This document shows, piece by piece, positions 1 through 6,594 of a stretch of 9,304 nt of DNA. The notes below the pieces were generated by a model. That model saw only the letters and a list, made by a program, of their open reading frames with translations, was not told the DNA's origin and did no database searches. The stretch spans positions 1 to 9,304 of the forward strand of contig WOZA01000167.1 in NCBI GenBank assembly GCA_011620505.1, written 5' to 3'. Within the stretch, counting starts at the first letter, position 1, and every line of letters begins with the position of its first letter. This stretch comes from Anaerolineaceae bacterium (GTDB taxonomy: Bacteria; Chloroflexota; Anaerolineae; Anaerolineales; Anaerolineaceae). The translations under genes were made by a program, and so were the position numbers.

Positions 1-579
1 GCGGATGAGGTGGACCAGGCTGAAGATGGCAAAGACAGCCAGGAAAGCGATGCCGATGATTGAGAGCCATAAAAATCCATCATTCCCGGTTGTGTCGAGG
101 AGGTAAGGTAAAAAGGCCTCTTTGAGATTGGGGAATTCTCCCGTGAGAGCCTGCAGCACCTGGGTGTTTTCTTCATCCGTCAACTTGACAATCTTACCCG
201 TGACCGGTCCGGGTTGGAGGTTATCGCCCTTCCCGGGGCCTGGATATTTTGCCAACAAAAGGCGGTCCTCAAACAGCAGGGCATAATAGGAATGGATGAC
301 TTTCTCGCTGCCGTCTTCTTGTTTTTCAAAATAGTAGAAATTGGTATCCAGAGCCACATTGGGATGGGTTGTGACGGAAGTGCGGAAGGTGTCACCCGGT
401 CCTTGATACGAAATCAACTCCTCAGCAGTAACATCGAAAGGTCCTGCAAAATGGTTGTAGAGCGGTTTAATGCTGATTGCCACCATGAGCGCGAAAAGCA
501 GGATGGCAATTGCGGCTGTGAGGACCGCAGTGAGATTGTTGCTTTTGGCTGATTTTTGGACGGTTGAAGGTTGTTCCAT
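1..579 (-). CDS. Membrane protein of unknown family, 3' end missing
   Basis: This is an open minus-strand frame of 193 codons starting at ATG (577-579) and still open at the window edge, so the C-terminus is missing. A good Shine-Dalgarno (AGGAG on the minus strand, about 585-589) sits at proper spacing before that ATG. The N-terminus is short and polar. A hydrophobic helix follows at about residues 17-36, then a mostly polar region of about 130 residues (40-168) rich in aromatic and charged residues, then a second hydrophobic helix at about 170-190. This suggests a two-or-more-pass membrane protein with a soluble domain between helices, probably extracytoplasmic. I do not recognise the family and assign no function. 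It is divergent from the lipoprotein protease gene across 126 bases. The reading frame is well supported; the function is unknown. Confidence 0.85.
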   Translation of the reverse strand, partial: MEQPSTVQKSAKSNNLTAVLTAAIAILLFALMVAISIKPLYNHFAGPFDVTAEELISYQGPGDTFRTSVTTHPNVALDTNFYYFEKQEDGSEKVIHSYYALLFEDRLLLAKYPGPGKGDNLQPGPVTGKIVKLTDEENTQVLQALTGEFPNLKEAFLPYLLDTTGNDGFLWLSIIGIAFLAVFAIFSLVHLIR

Positions 580-608
580 GGATGGCTCCTCATTGGCTGG
601 GTAAGGCA

Positions 609-614
609 ATTATA
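609..614 (-). promoter_or_regulatory. -10-like box for the minus-strand membrane protein
   Basis: A perfect TATAAT on the minus strand lies about 30 bases before the ATG at 579, leaving a leader of about 20-25 bases that contains the AGGAG ribosome binding site. An upstream hexamer TGCACA, 18 bases away, matches the -35 consensus at four of six positions. This is sequence-based inference. Confidence 0.5.
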
Positions 615-667
615 CAACCTGTGATTTTAGGGTGTGCATTGAGTATCGAAACCTGGTCTCTTTCATG

Positions 668-673
668 TAAAAT
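668..673 (+). promoter_or_regulatory. Weak -10-like box before the serine protease gene
   Basis: TAAAAT lies 32 bases before the chosen ATG at 706. The hexamer TCGAAA, 16 bases upstream, matches the -35 consensus at only four of six positions. Placement in the divergent intergenic gap makes a promoter plausible, but the call is weak. Confidence 0.3.
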
Positions 674-694
674 ACAGTGTGTTCACGATTCTGC

Positions 695-698
695 GGAG
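695..698 (+). promoter_or_regulatory. Ribosome binding site that sets the protease start
   Basis: GGAG is followed by a 7-base spacer to ATG at 706. This favours 706 over the in-frame GTG at 679, which would add nine residues ahead of the signal peptide, and over the GTG at 703, whose spacing is only four bases. Confidence 0.65.
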
Positions 699-705
699 AT
701 TGGTG

Positions 706-2541
706 ATGAAAGTCATGAGAGTCAAGTTCAATCACGGTTTATTGCTTTTATTGGTGGTAATACTGGCTGCCAGTTCCTGTGCTGCCCCAAATGGAAGTGG
801 TGGGGGGAAACTGCAGGTGACCGCCAAACACCCGGAGATGGACATTCAGCAGGGTCAGGTCTTTGATTTGGAGCTGCAACTTTCCAACCCCGACACGATC
901 AATGCCACCGTGCAGGAAATCCGCTTTGAAGCCAATTTTTTTGAATGGGCAAGCTACGAGGGTTCCATCCCGCCGTTAAGCATGGAACAGCAAGCAAATG
1001 GTGACGGCGTTATCCAGCTGGATATGACCATCGCTCCGACAGGGATTGAAGACTTCGTCTTTCGATTCAGGGCCAATAAGAGTGGCGATGTGCAGGGTAA
1101 TTGGCAGGTTGTTTCGGGTTCAACAATAACCGAGATTGAGACCAGGATGAAAATAACTGGCACTACCCCCACAGGTTGGGAACCAGGAGTTTCTCCGGAA
1201 GAGCAAGCTCCTGACCTCGGCGCCATCCCCTATCAGGCGGTGGTGCAGATCACCGCTTTTGTCGATGTTGATGGCGAATCTGTTCCAAGGTGGACTGGCT
1301 CGGGAACCATCATCAGCCCGGACGGATTAATACTGACCAATAATCACGTTGTCAGTTCAACCAGGTATGAGGAGGTCGTGGCGCTGCTTGTCTCGCTGAC
1401 CGTTGCCCAGGACCAGCCGCCAGTGGATAGTTACTACGCTTACGTAGTTCAGGCGGATGCGCTGCTGGATCTGGCGGTTATCAAACCAGCCTGGGACATG
1501 CAAGGCAACCCGCTGGATTACAGCCTGCTCAAGCTCCCCTTCGTGCCTCTTGGCGACTCGGACACATTGGATCTGGGCGAGTCGATCGTAATCCTTGGCT
1601 ATCCGGTTATCGGGGGCGGAACGATCACGCTCACCAGGGGTGAGGTCAGCGGTTTTACTTCTGAGGAGCCTTTCGGCAACCGGGCGTTTATTAAAACCAG
1701 TGGGACAATTGCCGGTGGGAATTCGGGTGGATTGGCGGTCAATTCACAGGGGCAAATCATCGGGATACCAACCCAAATGGGTTACGGAGATGCAACGCTT
1801 GATATCGTGGATTGCCGACCCGTGCGGGATACCAATCGCGATGGTTACATTGATGAGAACGATGATTGTGTGCCAACGGGCGGATTTATCAATGCCCTGC
1901 GCCCGATCAATCTCGCCAAAGACATGATTGAGGCTGCCAAGCGGGGTGAAGTGGCTATCAACACCGGGGAAAGCCAAAACGTGATCTATCAAGGCACTGG
2001 AGAGGTCATTTTTGAGGATGATTTTTCAAATCCGGATAGTGGTTGGCTGAACACTGCTGACGCAGATGGGAAGCGGACTTACGAAAATGGTGAATACTCC
2101 ATTGAAGTGATCTCGCCGATGTATTGGTTTTGGTCGGATCAGTACTTTCCTTATGATGCCCTGATGGCTGAGGCGGATGTGCGCGTAGTGAAATCGGTGG
2201 GTGATGCGGACTACGGATTCGTCTGTGGTATGCAGGATGACCAGAACTTCACAGCGCTTGAAATCAGCGAAGATGGTTACTTTACGATCTGGAAGCAAGT
2301 TGGTGATGAATTTTCGACCCTGATTGACTGGACCTACAGCGAACAACTGGCAGGGCCTGGTCCTTACCACCTGGCAGCCCAATGCAGCCGGGAAAAACTA
2401 ATGCTGGCAGTGGATGGCATTTTGTTGGGGGAAGTCCAAGACCCGGAATTTTCGCCTGGCAGTTTTGGTATGATAGCTGGAACTTTCGAAACCGGTGGTT
2501 TTAAGGTTTCTTTTGATAATTTGATCATCATGATCCCCTGA
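706..2541 (+). CDS. HtrA/trypsin-like serine protease lipoprotein with C-terminal lectin-like domain
   Basis: The product is a predicted extracytoplasmic, membrane-anchored serine protease of 611 residues. Residues 1-24 form a signal peptide ending in a lipobox-like ASSC, so Cys25 is probably lipidated. Residues about 35-152 look like a beta-sandwich module. Residues about 175-415 form a trypsin-like fold with the triad visible: His214 in NNHVV, Asp255 in LLDLAVIK and Ser340 in GGNSGG. An insert at residues 370-388 holds an EF-hand-like acidic loop between two cysteines. No PDZ domain follows, unlike classical DegP/HtrA. Instead, residues about 433-611 resemble concanavalin/laminin-G-like domains that begin with a DDFSNPDSGW motif. 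The thioesterase gene starts eight bases after the stop, suggesting one transcript. The protease class is confident; substrate and the roles of the flanking domains are unknown. Confidence 0.9.
   Translation: MKVMRVKFNHGLLLLLVVILAASSCAAPNGSGGGKLQVTAKHPEMDIQQGQVFDLELQLSNPDTINATVQEIRFEANFFEWASYEGSIPPLSMEQQANGDGVIQLDMTIAPTGIEDFVFRFRANKSGDVQGNWQVVSGSTITEIETRMKITGTTPTGWEPGVSPEEQAPDLGAIPYQAVVQITAFVDVDGESVPRWTGSGTIISPDGLILTNNHVVSSTRYEEVVALLVSLTVAQDQPPVDSYYAYVVQADALLDLAVIKPAWDMQGNPLDYSLLKLPFVPLGDSDTLDLGESIVILGYPVIGGGTITLTRGEVSGFTSEEPFGNRAFIKTSGTIAGGNSGGLAVNSQGQIIGIPTQMGYGDATLDIVDCRPVRDTNRDGYIDENDDCVPTGGFINALRPINLAKDMIEAAKRGEVAINTGESQNVIYQGTGEVIFEDDFSNPDSGWLNTADADGKRTYENGEYSIEVISPMYWFWSDQYFPYDALMAEADVRVVKSVGDADYGFVCGMQDDQNFTALEISEDGYFTIWKQVGDEFSTLIDWTYSEQLAGPGPYHLAAQCSREKLMLAVDGILLGEVQDPEFSPGSFGMIAGTFETGGFKVSFDNLIIMIP
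1813..1869 (+). other. Cysteine-flanked EF-hand-like calcium loop within the protease domain
   Basis: Residues 375-386 of the protease follow the D-x-N-x-D-G-x-I-D-x-x-D spacing of dockerin and EF-hand-type calcium loops. They lie between Cys370 and Cys388, which could form a disulfide outside the cytoplasm. The insert comes about 30 residues after the catalytic serine, just before the last strands of the trypsin-like fold. The motif is directly visible; calcium binding is inferred. Confidence 0.6.
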
Positions 2542-2549
2542 GGTGAACC

Positions 2550-2960
2550 ATGCGCATGAAAACATTGACAATCCATCACCTGGTGAAGGGGGAAGACCTC
2601 AACCACCACAGCACATTGTTTGCCGGGAGAGGCGCAGAATGGCTGGTGGAGGCGGGGTTTATCGCTGCGGCTGATCTGCTGCCGCCACAATACGTGCTCT
2701 GCCTCAAGATTCACGGCATGACCTTCCAACGACCGGTAAGACCGGGAGAAGTCGTGCGATTTGACTCGAAAATCGTGCTGACCGGACGGTCTCGTCTGAT
2801 AGCCTACGTACGCGCGACTACCAAAGAAGAACTGACGGTGGATGGATTTCTGACTTTTGTGTACGTGGATGACGAGGGCAAGTCGCGCCCTCACGGAATT
2901 ACCATCGAAGCAGAAACGCCGGAGGAGATCGAGCTGCAGGAACGCGCAAGCCAACTTTAA
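2550..2960 (+). CDS. Hotdog-fold acyl-CoA thioesterase
   Basis: This is a 136-residue protein the size of a single hotdog domain, likely hydrolysing acyl-CoA thioesters in the cytoplasm. The N-terminal LNHHSTLFAGRGAEWLVEAG (residues 17-36) matches the NHHGTLFGG-type motif and central helix of YciA/BACH acyl-CoA hydrolases. A strand segment near residues 55-75 (GMTFQRPVRPGEVVRF) fits the family pattern of MxFxxPVxxG. The acidic residue usually seen in the helix (MDE or IEE) aligns with Val33, although Glu34 follows. The ribosome binding site AGGTG (2541-2545) overlaps the stop of the protease gene, so translation may be coupled. An in-frame ATG at 2556 is an alternative start. The fold is confident; the acyl chain preference cannot be told. 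Confidence 0.85.
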   Translation: MRMKTLTIHHLVKGEDLNHHSTLFAGRGAEWLVEAGFIAAADLLPPQYVLCLKIHGMTFQRPVRPGEVVRFDSKIVLTGRSRLIAYVRATTKEELTVDGFLTFVYVDDEGKSRPHGITIEAETPEEIELQERASQL

Positions 2961-3007
2961 GAAGTGCCAGGTTTCCTTATGGTCGGCTTGAAGGTGATCA
3001 GGCTATT

Positions 3008-4039
3008 TCAAGATTGAGATGATGCTTCAGGCAGGATCGTAGGAATTGTGCTGAAGTAGATCGCTTCGTTTTGCATGGTTTGGTAGATCCGAAAATTGAT
3101 CAGATTCTGTGCCTTCACCAAAATATCATAATCCGGGGAGGTCACAAAATACACGATCTCATAAACAAGCCCTGTCTGAGCAAAAGATTGAAAGTGCGCC
3201 CGCGAAAACCGCACGTTTTCGAGGTCCTGGAAGGCACCCTCTATCAATTGAGGAATGATGGCGAGTTTTTCGGCAGGCGTGTTGTTGGCGATTTGGATGG
3301 TGAACGAAACACGCCTTTCCTGCAATCGGCTGAAATTCTGCAGTGGGGCTTTCAGCAGCTCCGAGTTGGAAATCGAAAGTTCTTCACCCGAAAGATTGCG
3401 AATCCGGGTGGATTTCAGGCCAATCTGCTCAACAGTCCCGCTATAATTACCCGTTTTGATGGAGTCGCCTGGTTCAAAGGGTTTGTCGAGATGAATCGTC
3501 AGGCTGGAGAGTAAGTCCGCAACGAAACTTTGGGCTGCGAGACCGATGGCGATTCCGCCGACACCGAGGCTGGTGATAATACTGGCGATATCGAAGTTGG
3601 GGATGCTCTGGAGGATGACAAGCACCACAACCAGCCAGATCAGGATGCGGGCGATAATCGCAATCCCGCGTAGCGAGGTGCGCCGCGAGTAGTCATCGCC
3701 AGGCAGTTTTGAGGATTGCTGATCAATCCAGTGGTCGACACTCAGGTTAGCCCAGCGGCCGACTTGGATGGTGAACAGGGCGATCAAAAGGATCCGCAGC
3801 AAGGCGCTGACCGGCGCGGAGATTTCGAGGAACCGGGATGAAATCCAGATAGCTGCAATCAAAGCCGTGGGCAGCATGAGCTGGCTGAGTAGGCGCGTGA
3901 GTAGCTTAGGGTTGGCTTCATTCTCAGCTTTTTTGCGAAAGATAGTCCTCAAAAGGAGAAGGACTGTGAGGATCACCGCAAGAACTAATAGTGCCTGCAG
4001 CCAGCGCAGGAGAGTATTACCGAGAAAGACCGTATCCAT
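3008..4039 (-). CDS. MscS-family small-conductance mechanosensitive channel
   Basis: This is a 343-residue inner membrane channel that opens under membrane tension to release solutes during osmotic downshock. Hydrophobic helices are visible at about residues 13-33, 52-70, 78-98 and 123-146. The glycine/alanine-rich pore helix follows at about 148-175, ending in GLAAQSFVADLLSS. The beta domain signature comes next (KPFEPGDSI, residues 186-194, then GTVEQIGLKSTRIRN), followed by the cytoplasmic alpha/beta part. Length is close to that of YnaI/YbdG-size relatives rather than the 286-residue E. coli MscS. I chose ATG at 4039. An upstream GTG at 4180 would add 47 residues of no membrane character that run into the divergent plsC promoter. 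Gene ends converge with the thioesterase 47 bases away. Ion selectivity and gating threshold cannot be told. Confidence 0.92.
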   Translation of the reverse strand: MDTVFLGNTLLRWLQALLVLAVILTVLLLLRTIFRKKAENEANPKLLTRLLSQLMLPTALIAAIWISSRFLEISAPVSALLRILLIALFTIQVGRWANLSVDHWIDQQSSKLPGDDYSRRTSLRGIAIIARILIWLVVVLVILQSIPNFDIASIITSLGVGGIAIGLAAQSFVADLLSSLTIHLDKPFEPGDSIKTGNYSGTVEQIGLKSTRIRNLSGEELSISNSELLKAPLQNFSRLQERRVSFTIQIANNTPAEKLAIIPQLIEGAFQDLENVRFSRAHFQSFAQTGLVYEIVYFVTSPDYDILVKAQNLINFRIYQTMQNEAIYFSTIPTILPEASSQS

Positions 4040-4046
4040 GCGGTTA

Positions 4047-4052
4047 ATTGTA
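4047..4052 (-). promoter_or_regulatory. -10-like box directly before the MscS start
   Basis: TACAAT on the minus strand ends seven bases before the ATG at 4039, so a transcript would begin at or within a base or two of the start codon. No Shine-Dalgarno sequence is visible in those seven bases. No good -35 is seen; TTTTCA at a 15-base spacing is the best. Confidence 0.4.
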
Positions 4053-4150
4053 ACATCAGGCAACGGCTGAAAAGCAGCGAAGGTGGGCAAAAAACCCTTC
4101 CAGTGCCTGTACACGACCTGTGGAGGAGGCAAAGTGATCAGGGTTTGCCG

Positions 4151-4156
4151 TATAAT
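4151..4156 (+). promoter_or_regulatory. -10-like box for the PlsC gene
   Basis: A perfect TATAAT lies 36 bases before the ATG at 4193. The leader of about 30 bases holds a CA-rich run and a ribosome binding site AGGA (4183-4186) with a 6-base spacer. I find no convincing -35 hexamer at 16-18 bases. Confidence 0.5.
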
Positions 4157-4192
4157 TGACTCAGAGACACACACAAACACTCAGGACGGTCT

Positions 4193-4906
4193 ATGAGCAG
4201 GCAAGAAACAAAATCTGAATATATAGCCAAATATCGTTATCCGCGCAACCAGTTTCTGAGGGGTTTACTGCGAGGCGGGATCGGCTTCCTGGCAAAAATT
4301 TTAACTGACTATAAGGTCTATGGCACTGAGAATTTACCCAATAAAGGTCCTTTGCTGATTGTGGGCAACCATTTCCATTTTTTAGACTCGATCGGTCCCA
4401 TTCACAGCACAAAGTATCCCCTGGAGTTTATCGGCGATGCCGAAATGCCCAACGCGCCAATGAGCATGAAGCTCTTTCCGCGGCTTTGGGATACACTGCG
4501 AATCATGCAGGGCACGCCAAACCTGGCAGCTCTGCGCGCAGCCGAAGCAGTATTGGCGCAGGACGGCGTCCTGGGGATCTTCCCGGAGGGTCACGTGCAC
4601 AAGCCGCCTTTGGGCACCCCGCTTCCGGGGGCAGCGTTTATGGCGCTGCGCCTGGGCGTTCCTATTCTCCCGATTGGCACTTTTAGCGAGGATGATTGGA
4701 ATATCTTTGGCACTCTGAGGGAAAAAGGCCGTAAAACTCGCGTGGTAAGTCGCATAGGCCAGCCTTTTGGTCCGCTTGCCATCGGGGAACCCGGGAAGTT
4801 ACCCGGACGGGATGAGGTCAAAGTTGCAGGGCAAGTGATCATGGAAAAAATTGCCAGCTTGCTCCCCGTATCAGCCCGAGGTCCCTACATAGCAGACCTC
4901 TCCTGA
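4193..4906 (+). CDS. PlsC-type 1-acyl-sn-glycerol-3-phosphate acyltransferase
   Basis: This is a 237-residue membrane-associated acyltransferase that likely transfers an acyl group to lysophosphatidic acid to make phosphatidic acid. The catalytic HX4D motif is His60-Asp65 in NHFHFLD. The glycerophosphate-binding FPEG motif is at residues 130-133, in GIFPEGHVHKP. The PILPIG block at about 156-161 matches motif IV. The second block, around residues 102-115 (LRIMQGTPNLAALR), is present but diverged. Length matches bacterial PlsC. There is no strong transmembrane helix, only an amphipathic stretch near residues 24-37. Divergent from mscS, 82 bases before dnaJ. It could be a related acyltransferase with another lyso-acceptor, since the motifs define the superfamily and not the substrate. 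Confidence 0.88.
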   Translation: MSRQETKSEYIAKYRYPRNQFLRGLLRGGIGFLAKILTDYKVYGTENLPNKGPLLIVGNHFHFLDSIGPIHSTKYPLEFIGDAEMPNAPMSMKLFPRLWDTLRIMQGTPNLAALRAAEAVLAQDGVLGIFPEGHVHKPPLGTPLPGAAFMALRLGVPILPIGTFSEDDWNIFGTLREKGRKTRVVSRIGQPFGPLAIGEPGKLPGRDEVKVAGQVIMEKIASLLPVSARGPYIADLS

Positions 4907-4944
4907 ATGCATCAAAGATTAACGGAAAATCTACAATGGAAGGT

Positions 4945-4950
4945 TATGAT
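4945..4950 (+). promoter_or_regulatory. Possible -10-like box before the DnaJ gene
   Basis: TATGAT lies 38 bases before the ATG at 4989. No clear -35 box is present, and a second candidate, TACAAT at 4932-4937, is equally weak. No CIRCE (HrcA) inverted repeat is seen in the 4907-4988 gap, so heat-shock control of this type is not supported. Confidence 0.2.
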
Positions 4951-4988
4951 ACAAACATTATTAAGCTGCTTTAGGCTGGATTGGATTT

Positions 4989-5933
4989 ATGGAATATAAG
5001 GATTATTACAACACACTTGGTGTCAGCAAAACCGCCACTGAAGGCGAGATTAAAACCGCCTATCGGAAATTGGCGCGTCGGTATCATCCCGATGTGAACA
5101 AAGACCCGCAGGCAGAAGAAAAATTCAAGGAAGTGAATGAAGCCTATCAGGTGCTTTCGGACCCGGAAAAGCGCAAAAAGTATGACCAGTTTGGTTCAGA
5201 ATGGCAGCGCTATCAATCCTCCGGCGGGCAGCCAGGTGGTTTTGACTGGGGCCGTTGGCAGCAGGCGCCGCAAGGTGGTCAGCAGGGCTACCGCACTGTT
5301 TCGCAGGAAGAGTTCAATGACATGTTCGGAGACCTTGGCGGCTTTTCGGACTTCTTCAACACGCTTTTCGGTCAGGGCGGGTTTAGCGCCGGACCTACTT
5401 ACAGCCGCAGCAGCCGATCGGCGCCGCGAGCCGCGCAGAGAGCTCAGCCAATGGAACACGAGGTTGAGATCACTCTCGAAGAAGCTTACTCGGGCACCAG
5501 CCGCATGCTGCAGTTCGAGGGTGGGCGCAAAATTGAGGCCCGCATTCCACCGGGTGTCCACACTGGTTCCAAAGTGCGCCTGAGTGGGCAGGCAGGTGGA
5601 GCAGACTTGTATTTAAAGATAAAAGTGCTGCCGCATGAGACTTTCACCCGTAAAGGAGATGATTTGTACACGACAGTGCCGGTGGACCTTTACACCGCCA
5701 TCCTGGGGGGTGAGGTCAGCGTGGAGACACTGGGCAAACCAGTCCGCCTGACCATTCCGGAAGGCTCTGATAGTGGGAAAACCCTGCGCCTCAAGGGTCT
5801 GGGTATGCCCGACCTCAAAAATCCCAGCAAACATGGCGACCTTTATGCCCGCATTGAAGTGCACTTGCCCGAGCACCTGACACCTGCAGAGAAAGAGAAA
5901 TTCCGCGAAATTCGCAATATGCGGCATGCATAA
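4989..5933 (+). CDS. Class B DnaJ (CbpA-like) co-chaperone without zinc finger
   Basis: This is a 314-residue J-domain protein that would stimulate the ATPase of Hsp70 (DnaK) and deliver unfolded clients. The J-domain spans about residues 4-70 with the HPD tripeptide at 33-35. A glycine/phenylalanine-rich linker follows (about 78-135), including FSDFFNTLFG. Residues from about 154 form the two substrate-binding C-terminal domains, starting EHEVEITLEEAYSG and including RIPPGVHTGSKVRL. The CxxCxGxG repeats of class A DnaJ are absent, so this is the CbpA/class B type; its length is near E. coli CbpA (306). The ribosome binding site is weak (GGA, 8 or 3 bases before ATG). No dnaK, grpE or hrcA lies nearby, so this is probably an extra J-protein rather than the housekeeping one. 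Confidence 0.93.
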   Translation: MEYKDYYNTLGVSKTATEGEIKTAYRKLARRYHPDVNKDPQAEEKFKEVNEAYQVLSDPEKRKKYDQFGSEWQRYQSSGGQPGGFDWGRWQQAPQGGQQGYRTVSQEEFNDMFGDLGGFSDFFNTLFGQGGFSAGPTYSRSSRSAPRAAQRAQPMEHEVEITLEEAYSGTSRMLQFEGGRKIEARIPPGVHTGSKVRLSGQAGGADLYLKIKVLPHETFTRKGDDLYTTVPVDLYTAILGGEVSVETLGKPVRLTIPEGSDSGKTLRLKGLGMPDLKNPSKHGDLYARIEVHLPEHLTPAEKEKFREIRNMRHA

Positions 5934-5975
5934 GCCCAGGCTTCTAATTCTGGCTGAGGGCGTGTTGGTTGCGGG

Positions 5976-5981
5976 TATAAT
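5976..5981 (+). promoter_or_regulatory. -10-like box before the LOG gene
   Basis: A perfect TATAAT lies in the 67-base gap after dnaJ, 20 bases before the ATG at 6001. The leader would be only about 12-14 bases. No matching -35 hexamer is seen at 16-18 bases. It may start the downstream four-gene run. Confidence 0.4.
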
Positions 5982-6000
5982 TTGAAGGTTGTCGAGTGCC

Positions 6001-6594
6001 ATGCCTGAATCATTCCGAAAAAATATCACTGTTTACGCAGGGTCGGCTGATGACCTGAAGCAGGTCTATTTGGATGCTGCCTGGTTGTTGGGTGAGACCC
6101 TGGCAAAACAGGGGCGCACGCTGGTCTTTGGAGCGGGTAAAACCGGTCTGATGGGGGCGGTAGCGGATGGCGCCTTGGCGTTGGGGGGGAAGGTGGTTGG
6201 GGTCATCAATGACGGACTCAACCTGCCTCACCTGGCGCATGCCGGCTTGAGCGAATTGGAAATCTTGCCGGATATTCATACACGGCAAGCGCGCATGACT
6301 CAATTGGCAGACGGCATCATTGCCCTGCCAGGCGGGTTTGGCACCTTCGCCGAGCTCTTCGAAGCGCTCACCTGGGCGCAGATCGGCTTGCACAATAAGC
6401 CAGTCGGGCTGCTGAATGTGGCCGGATACTTTGATCCCCTGGTTGCGATGATTGAGAAGGCGATTGAGGAAAACTACATTTACCCCGAGCATCGGGGGCT
6501 TTTTTATGTCACGGATGACCCTGCCTCGCTGCTGGCACTACTGGATGGTTTTACTCCCTCCAATGGAATAAATCGTTGGGTGGAACGACCATGA
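6001..6594 (+). CDS. LOG-family nucleoside monophosphate phosphoribohydrolase
   Basis: This 197-residue Rossmann-fold cytoplasmic enzyme of the LOG (lonely guy, TIGR00730) family would cleave the N-glycosidic bond of a nucleoside 5'-monophosphate, giving free base and ribose 5-phosphate. The hallmark PGGxGTxxE motif is at residues 110-118 (PGGFGTFAE). The preceding arginine motif appears as IHTRQ (92-96), a variant of MHERK. The FGAGKTGLMGAVADGAL block (residues 43-59) matches the family. The first loop, usually CGSS-like, is AGSADD here. I chose ATG 6001; the in-frame TTG at 5989 abuts a GAAGG sequence and is a possible alternative. The stop overlaps the next start (ATGA). True cytokinin activation is only one known activity. 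Bacterial members also act on purine or pyrimidine monophosphates, so the substrate is open. Confidence 0.88.
   Translation: MPESFRKNITVYAGSADDLKQVYLDAAWLLGETLAKQGRTLVFGAGKTGLMGAVADGALALGGKVVGVINDGLNLPHLAHAGLSELEILPDIHTRQARMTQLADGIIALPGGFGTFAELFEALTWAQIGLHNKPVGLLNVAGYFDPLVAMIEKAIEENYIYPEHRGLFYVTDDPASLLALLDGFTPSNGINRWVERP

Noticed and set aside
214..552. Plus-strand open frame of 112 codons opposite the left-edge membrane protein
   Set aside because: The minus strand has a continuous frame to the edge with a ribosome binding site, two membrane helices and natural composition. The plus-strand frame has none of these and is its shadow.
2364..2954. Long minus-strand frame of 196 codons opposite the protease end and the thioesterase
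   Set aside because: Both plus-strand genes have recognisable domains and good start signals. The minus-strand translation shows no family motif and is arginine/histidine-rich as shadows often are.
2961..3007. Possible bidirectional terminator between the converging thioesterase and mscS genes
   Set aside because: Only a four-base pairing (CCTT with AAGG) is seen, with no T-run on either side.
4040..4180. N-terminal extension of the MscS gene starting at GTG 4180
   Set aside because: The extra 47 residues do not resemble an MscS N-terminus, have no ribosome binding site, and overlap the divergent plsC promoter region.
4907..4988. CIRCE or other heat-shock operator before dnaJ
   Set aside because: No TTAGCACTC-type inverted repeat is present. 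A small AGATT/AATCT repeat near 4916-4932 is too short to support a call.
5931..5945. AAGC/GCTT hairpin just after dnaJ
   Set aside because: The stem has four pairs around a tetraloop and no U-tract follows, so it is not supported as an intrinsic terminator.
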